Shown here one piece after another: positions 5,874-9,766 of a stretch of DNA of 9,766 nucleotides. The notes under the pieces are model-generated. The model was not told the DNA's origin, searched no databases, and saw nothing but the letters and a program-made list of their open reading frames with translations. A program made the translations under genes and the position numbers. The stretch covers positions 1-9,766 of the forward strand of contig JACROQ010000031.1 of the NCBI GenBank assembly GCA_016214375.1. The letters run 5' to 3'. The first letter of the stretch is position 1. Each line of letters opens with the position of its first letter. The DNA is from Nitrospirota bacterium. Lineage in GTDB: Bacteria; Nitrospirota; 9FT-COMBO-42-15; HDB-SIOI813.

Positions 5874-8008
5874 CTACGGCTCCATCCTGCACCTGCAATG
5901 ATTAGTATCAAGACCAGAAATCCAGTGATAATCCGTTCTGTGCCCGTGGTCTTTACCATCAGTTCAGCGAATATTATAACAGGAATCAGGAATAACTTCA
6001 CTATGGCCTTTAAAATAGCATGGTCTTCTATCTGTTCCGCAATCAATGGACTATAGAGATAGTATAGGGAGACGATATCCCTGCCAAACGAATTTATTAA
6101 GAGATAGCTATCCCGGAACTCCCTCAGGATCTCTACATAAGGATGAAGGGGGGAGCCGAAGGCCGCCGTGGCGATGAAGCAGCGGCTGTCACTGCCTTTT
6201 TTTATAGTGCAGTCCCGGGGTGTACCGGCCGTCATAATGACGGGATTATCCGCAGACAGAGAGGCATTTCCTGTGAGACCCCCCAGGGCCCCTGTAATTG
6301 AGGCACCGGCAACGGCCTGTAAGGCGGTTGCAAATCCATTGCTGTCAATGTCCAGAGATGAGGAATCCGATGATGCCCAGTCTATGCCGTTTTCAAGGAC
6401 CTGATTGCCGGACACGTCTTTTAAAATGACAGAATACTGCTGTCTCCCCATAACCTCTGCATCGTTTGTTACAAGAGAGGCAGAGGAAGGCCATAGTTCA
6501 ATAGTGGCTGCACTGGCAGGAAGAGTCGTTGTATGAATGGCTGTGAGGCTAAAATTGCCCTGGTCTGTAGGAGAATCGTTTGACAGTATTACCACAATCC
6601 TGTTATAGGGCCCATCGCTGCTAAATCCATTGATCGCAATAGAGCCGTTATTGCTCACGGGATCTGTGACGATCTCTGTTATATTATAACCACTTTGCAG
6701 GATACCCATTACTATGACGCCAATATTGTTGCTACCATAGAAACCTAAAGTTAAAGCGCCTGAGCCGCCAGGCGCTGAGAATGAGTAATAGGCAGATGAC
6801 AGAGGATCAAGAACGCCACCTACATTATCGTTATTATTCTGCGTAAAGTCTGTGCTGGCTTTCCTATAAGTTACCCCTAGAGGATTTGTGGGGTCCCATC
6901 CCTGGTATAGTTGACCATCCTCATAGGTGAATGTGAGATTGGCCACCCGCATCTCTTGAAGCGCCTCTGCAAGGGTTGTCCCTCTCTCAGTCAGCGAATT
7001 CTCTATCGCGGATAAGGCCGTCTCTTCCCCTTGAATCCTGTTCCATACATCATATATAAACTTCGATCCATATTTTTCTGTAAGATGATTTACCCAGACA
7101 GCAGTCCCATATTCAAAGAGTCCATTAAAGGTATCTATGGATAACTCCGGATGTTCAAACCAGTAATCTATGTAATTTATATAATCGTTTACCTCCGGAT
7201 AAACCCTCTCCTCCATCCAGGTAGCGGATGCCTCCATCCACCAGCCGTAATTGTCTATGTCATCTGTGATCTGGAATTGTATGGTATGGAAGAACTCGTG
7301 GGCGGCCGTCACCTTCATCGCCCCTGCCTGCACCCCATCAGGGTCTGTATTTTGCGAGGCCAGGTCAAAGTCATTTTCGAAGATCATATAAACTGTGGAT
7401 GCAGGTTTAGTTTCATCAATAATAGTAAGTCCATAGGCGCCGAGATCAGCCAGGTAGACATCTAACAGGCAGTCTCCCCCCTCTGCACCATCTGAAGGGG
7501 GTGCATTATATCCCAGGTTGTTTATCTCTTCATTCCAGACATTATCGAGGATGCGGGCCATGTCCTCTACATAGTCCGGGATTCTGTTTCCATTGTTATC
7601 CGCAGATGGGACCGCATTAAAACCTGTGGCTGTATAGTGTACCCTGAAGTGTTTGTCCGGACTTGCATAACTGAGTAGTGTAACGCCGCTTCCATAGTAT
7701 TCGGTTAATGAGCGGGTCGTCCCCCTGGCCAGGAATCGTGCATTTTCAGGCGAGAGGAGGCGCTGGTTTGAACGCGCCTCCATCATAACAGGAGTCGCAG
7801 ATTTTATAGGGACTCTGGACCGGTAGCCCTCGGGCAGCCCCTCCGGCCTTAATACGGCAGCCACCCTGTAATTCAATGCCTCTTTGTAATCTATTTCCCC
7901 GGTCCTGTAGGCCTTCTCGATAAGTTCAATGCTTGTAAGCTGCCTCGCAAGGGATGGAGGAGGGGATAACAGCAGTATCCCCATGATAAGAGATAAAATA
8001 ACCGGCAT
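5849..8008 (-). CDS. Secreted zinc metalloprotease-like protein with Ig-like and CFI-box C-terminal domains
   Basis: From the ATG at 8008 the product has 719 residues. Residues 1-21 are a signal peptide (MPVILSLIMGILLL...PSLA). A Ca-binding-like DNNGNRIPDYVE lies at 137-148. The zinc motif HEFFH is at 237-241, followed by WWMEASATWMEE (256-267), whose Glu is the likely third ligand of a gluzincin; this resembles putative metalloproteases of the MXAN_6640 type. A beta-rich region (about 395-495) and a Big_2/invasin-like Ig domain (about 500-587) follow. The C-terminus has CFIATAAFGSPL (610-621), LREFRDSYLL and YYLYSP, the CFI-box-CTERM signature, then two hydrophobic helices (about 665-683 and 692-707) and a basic tail. 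The gene overlaps gspL by 25 nt. The frame is also open upstream to a TTG at 8182 through the MITE; I prefer 8008 because the signal peptide begins there, although no strong ribosome site precedes it. Substrate is unknown. Confidence 0.85.
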   Translation of the reverse strand: MPVILSLIMGILLLSPPPSLARQLTSIELIEKAYRTGEIDYKEALNYRVAAVLRPEGLPEGYRSRVPIKSATPVMMEARSNQRLLSPENARFLARGTTRSLTEYYGSGVTLLSYASPDKHFRVHYTATGFNAVPSADNNGNRIPDYVEDMARILDNVWNEEINNLGYNAPPSDGAEGGDCLLDVYLADLGAYGLTIIDETKPASTVYMIFENDFDLASQNTDPDGVQAGAMKVTAAHEFFHTIQFQITDDIDNYGWWMEASATWMEERVYPEVNDYINYIDYWFEHPELSIDTFNGLFEYGTAVWVNHLTEKYGSKFIYDVWNRIQGEETALSAIENSLTERGTTLAEALQEMRVANLTFTYEDGQLYQGWDPTNPLGVTYRKASTDFTQNNNDNVGGVLDPLSSAYYSFSAPGGSGALTLGFYGSNNIGVIVMGILQSGYNITEIVTDPVSNNGSIAINGFSSDGPYNRIVVILSNDSPTDQGNFSLTAIHTTTLPASAATIELWPSSASLVTNDAEVMGRQQYSVILKDVSGNQVLENGIDWASSDSSSLDIDSNGFATALQAVAGASITGALGGLTGNASLSADNPVIMTAGTPRDCTIKKGSDSRCFIATAAFGSPLHPYVEILREFRDSYLLINSFGRDIVSLYYLYSPLIAEQIEDHAILKAIVKLFLIPVIIFAELMVKTTGTERIITGFLVLILIIAGAGWSRRCHERSLD

Positions 8009-8020
8009 GTAATCTTTAAC

Positions 8021-8045
8021 AGGCTGTTGAAAAAGTCCTGCACTG
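8021..8045 (+). repeat. Left terminal inverted repeat of MITE-like element
   Basis: It pairs with the reverse complement of 8149-8173 with two mismatches (positions 7 and 11). The end lies 12 nt upstream of the protease ATG, so the element directly borders the translation start region. Confidence 0.82.
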
Positions 8046-8148
8046 CCCAAGATTGTCATTCTGAGCGAAGCGAAGAATCTGATAAAACAAGGAGTGATCA
8101 GACCCTTCACGGAGTTTACCCTGAGCGTAGCCGAAGGGTTCAGGGTGA

Positions 8149-8173
8149 CAGTGCAGGACTTTGTCAGCAGCCT
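8149..8173 (-). repeat. Right terminal inverted repeat of MITE-like element
   Basis: Partner of the repeat at 8021-8045. It ends one base short of the TAG stop codon (8175-8177) of the upstream Ig-like gene. The similarity may run a few bases further (TTAGCAGG against TTAACAGG), in which case the insertion supplied or touches that stop codon. Confidence 0.82.
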
Positions 8174-8174
8174 G

Positions 8175-8849
8175 CTAATCAACGAGGACTACCCCGGACC
8201 TTAGATTCCGTATCACGGTCTGACCTGTGAATACTTCTATCTCTGCCCTCTCCCGGAGGCCTTCTCCACTCAGGGTATATCGGCCTGCCGGGGCTTCAAA
8301 TAAAAAATGCCCTTCATGATCTGTCTCATTCTTTATCACTTCATGATCTCTTTCCAGAATGACCGGAATCCCTTTCCCGAAACTATATATCCCACTCTGG
8401 AATTGAATCTTGCCGCCCCGTATCGGTTTATAGATGGTTCCAATCACAAAACCGTTATGGCCCATCTCTCCTCTCTTTAAAATAGTAGAATACTCTATAT
8501 CCGTTTTCTCAGGTATCTTCAGATTTGCGGCCTCAGGGATATAACCCTCTTTCGTAAAAAAAAGGACGGTATACCGGTCTGCAGACACAGGGACTTCATC
8601 AATCTTATACCTCCCTTGACTATCGGTCTTCACGGATTTAAGGGTAAAACCATCAAAGATGCTGACACCGGCATTAACAACAGGAGAGCCATCTCCCTCT
8701 TTGACATAGCCGTGTACCCCCTCTGCGATAGCCGCTGACCGTCCTGATCCAACAGAATCTTTGGCAGGGAGCAGAAGTATGGATAGAAGCGCTATCCCGG
8801 TGATGACCCCGCGGTCATTGGAACGTTGTAATATCCATGTCCCGGACAA
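8175..8849 (-). CDS. Exported protein with carboxypeptidase-regulatory-like (Ig-like) domains, function unknown
   Basis: The 224-residue product starts with a basic segment and a hydrophobic stretch (about 14-29, GVITGIALLSILLLPA), consistent with a signal peptide or anchor. A first beta-sandwich domain at about 44-125 has the carboxypeptidase-regulatory-like pattern (GVHGYVKEGDGSPVVNAGVSI, then TDSQGRYKIDEVP and a YTVLFFTKEGY strand). A second, similar unit at about 133-215 (GFVIGTIYKP, then TDHEGHFLFEAPAGRYTL) suggests a two-domain Ig-like rod. Such domains usually mediate binding or act as structural spacers, and no catalytic motif is visible. The TTG start follows the gspK stop by 12 nt and has a good ribosome site at 8858-8863; GTG at residue 15 is the alternative start. 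Position between gspK and the protease suggests a T2SS accessory or partner of the protease, which is inference. Confidence 0.75.
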   Translation of the reverse strand: MSGTWILQRSNDRGVITGIALLSILLLPAKDSVGSGRSAAIAEGVHGYVKEGDGSPVVNAGVSIFDGFTLKSVKTDSQGRYKIDEVPVSADRYTVLFFTKEGYIPEAANLKIPEKTDIEYSTILKRGEMGHNGFVIGTIYKPIRGGKIQFQSGIYSFGKGIPVILERDHEVIKNETDHEGHFLFEAPAGRYTLSGEGLRERAEIEVFTGQTVIRNLRSGVVLVD

Positions 8850-8857
8850 TTTTGCCG

Positions 8858-8863
8858 TCTCCT
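8858..8863 (-). promoter_or_regulatory. Ribosome binding site supporting a TTG start
   Basis: AGGAGA on the minus strand lies 8 nt before the TTG at 8849 and overlaps the last bases of gspK. It favours TTG as the start of the Ig-like gene, since no in-frame ATG lies nearby. It also implies coupled translation with gspK. Confidence 0.65.
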
Positions 8864-9766
8864 ATTCAATACGCCAGTAGAGGATATTCACCTTCTCCCC
8901 CTGCCGTCTGACAACTGCGTTTATCGTTTTTCTGTTTTGATTGACCTCTACGGCAGAGGTGATCGAAAAATAATTGCTCTTTACCTCAATAAATTTTGAG
9001 ATGTCGGTATAGACATTCTCGCTGATTGAGATGTTGTTCTTCACGTCCACTTTAGTCTGGAAGGGATTCTCTGTCCTGAAGGCCATGATCTCGTCGGCGA
9101 TATCTCCATTCATATCATCCGAGAGGGACATCAGGATCTGTTTACTTGCGGTGTTGACATTGATCCAGCCATCAGAGTTAACGGTCAGCATATTTTTCAA
9201 CCGGTCAAATGTATCACCCTCCATCCCCTTTATCAAGCGTAATTCCAGAAGGGAATCAAGGGGTCTGTTCCTGGCCTCATAGGATTCCTCCAAGCCCTCG
9301 TAATAGCCGCTCTCTGCCCCGTTGGGACGCTCGGTATCATCCTGGTCAATCCAGTCGGCTATGGTGTCTGAGAGGTCACTCTTGAGTTCAAACAGGTCCA
9401 GGAATCGTACCATCCATGCGCGCATGTTATCTCCTGTGACAGCGCCAAAGCCGGCCGCGAGTTTATTTGCATTGATCTTGCTGTCTTCATCCGTGATCGT
9501 GACAGATACAAGACCATCGCCCACAGGGATCGGGGGGATCTTCTGTGCCCACAATTCATCCAGGGAGTCATACCTGGGCGCTGTCCTGCTGTCATCTTCT
9601 AACATGGCAATGGCAAAGGTGATGCCTGACCTTGCCAGGTAATAGGCCTTCATATCATCCCTGAAGTTCGCAGCCGCCCGTGCCTCCACCCGCATCCCCA
9701 GATTAAATTCAAGGATAATTGTCAGGAGGAGGGTGAGGACTAACAGGGTAATGACAAGGGCCACCC
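8862..9766 (-). CDS. gspK: Type II secretion system minor pseudopilin GspK, 5' end outside window
   Basis: The 300 visible residues begin VALVITLLVLTLLL, the hydrophobic prepilin helix. The codon before it ends in GG, compatible with the Gly of a prepilin peptidase site, so only the short leader is missing. The mature protein lacks Glu at position 5 (Ile there), as GspK does. Other hallmarks are YYLARSGI (41-48), DEDSKINANKL (92-102), DWIDQDD (137-143) followed by NGAESGYY, NRPLDSLLELRLIKGM (166-181) and INVNTAS (201-207). GspK caps the pseudopilus tip with GspI and GspJ, and its Asp-rich segment is a known calcium site in homologues. The other pseudopilin genes presumably lie beyond the right edge. 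Downstream order is unusual: two exported-protein genes separate it from gspL. Confidence 0.93.
   Translation of the reverse strand, partial: VALVITLLVLTLLLTIILEFNLGMRVEARAAANFRDDMKAYYLARSGITFAIAMLEDDSRTAPRYDSLDELWAQKIPPIPVGDGLVSVTITDEDSKINANKLAAGFGAVTGDNMRAWMVRFLDLFELKSDLSDTIADWIDQDDTERPNGAESGYYEGLEESYEARNRPLDSLLELRLIKGMEGDTFDRLKNMLTVNSDGWINVNTASKQILMSLSDDMNGDIADEIMAFRTENPFQTKVDVKNNISISENVYTDISKFIEVKSNYFSITSAVEVNQNRKTINAVVRRQGEKVNILYWRIE

Larger units (their letters stand above)
8021..8173. mobile_element. MITE-like element with 25-bp terminal inverted repeats
   Basis: The ends at 8021-8045 and 8149-8173 are inverted repeats matching at 23 of 25 positions (AGGCTGTTGAAAAAG... against AGGCTGCTGACAAAG...). 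Inside lie inverted arms of the dispersed repeat also found at 2722-2850: GTCATTCTGAGCGAAGCG (8055-8072) and, on the other strand, GTCACCCTGAACCC, plus a nested CCCTGAGCGTAGCCGAAGGG hairpin (8119-8138). There is no transposase in the 153 bp, so mobility would need help in trans. TAATC occurs at 8010-8014 and 8176-8180 and might be a target duplication, but the spacing to the two ends is unequal. The element fills almost all the gap between two operon genes and has no stop codon in one frame. Confidence 0.8.

Noticed and set aside
8021..8173. Promoter within the MITE for the protease gene
   Set aside because: I could not find a convincing -35/-10 pair with proper spacing on the minus strand.
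8009..8182. N-terminal extension of the protease from TTG 8182
   Set aside because: The 58 residues are encoded by the repeat element and precede a good signal peptide at 8008. It is kept only as a possible isoform in the findings.

Overview
The window reads as a chromosomal segment of a Gram-negative (diderm) bacterium. A type II secretion (T2SS) operon carrying the deltaproteobacterial-type gspN, a CFI-box-CTERM protein, moderate GC, mixed ATG/GTG/TTG starts and a characteristic dispersed repeat (core GTCATTCTGAGCGAAGCG) point to Desulfobacterota/Nitrospirota-like lineages. This placement is inference, because no marker gene fixes it.

Left block, + strand, 1-2624: three tightly packed genes. 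They are the 3' part of amrS (radical SAM protein of the AmmeMemoRadiSam set), archease, and rtcB (GTP-dependent RNA ligase). Archease is the known activator of RtcB, so the last two form an RNA repair/splicing pair. The first is of unknown function and overlaps archease by 23 nt. The first ~207 nt of amrS have a much higher GC3 than the rest of the gene.

Middle, 2625-2875: convergent gap with no gene. It holds a short perfect hairpin and a composite palindromic repeat.

Right block, - strand, 9766 down to 2876: a T2SS assembly-platform operon in the order gspK (5' end outside the window), a small secreted protein with Ig-like/carboxypeptidase-regulatory-like folds, a large secreted zinc metalloprotease-like protein with a CFI-box C-terminus, gspL (PilM-like), gspM and gspN. 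The gspL-M-N genes are separated by only a few nt or overlap, and the protease gene overlaps gspL by 25 nt. The two envelope/exported proteins therefore sit inside the secretion operon and are candidates for dedicated substrates or accessory parts. A 153-bp MITE-like element with 25-bp terminal inverted repeats fills nearly all the space between these two genes.

The most interesting item is the gspK-[Ig-like]-[CFI-box protease]-gspL arrangement with the MITE in the middle. The individual protein families are recognisable. Their dedicated pairing with the secretion machine is a hypothesis.
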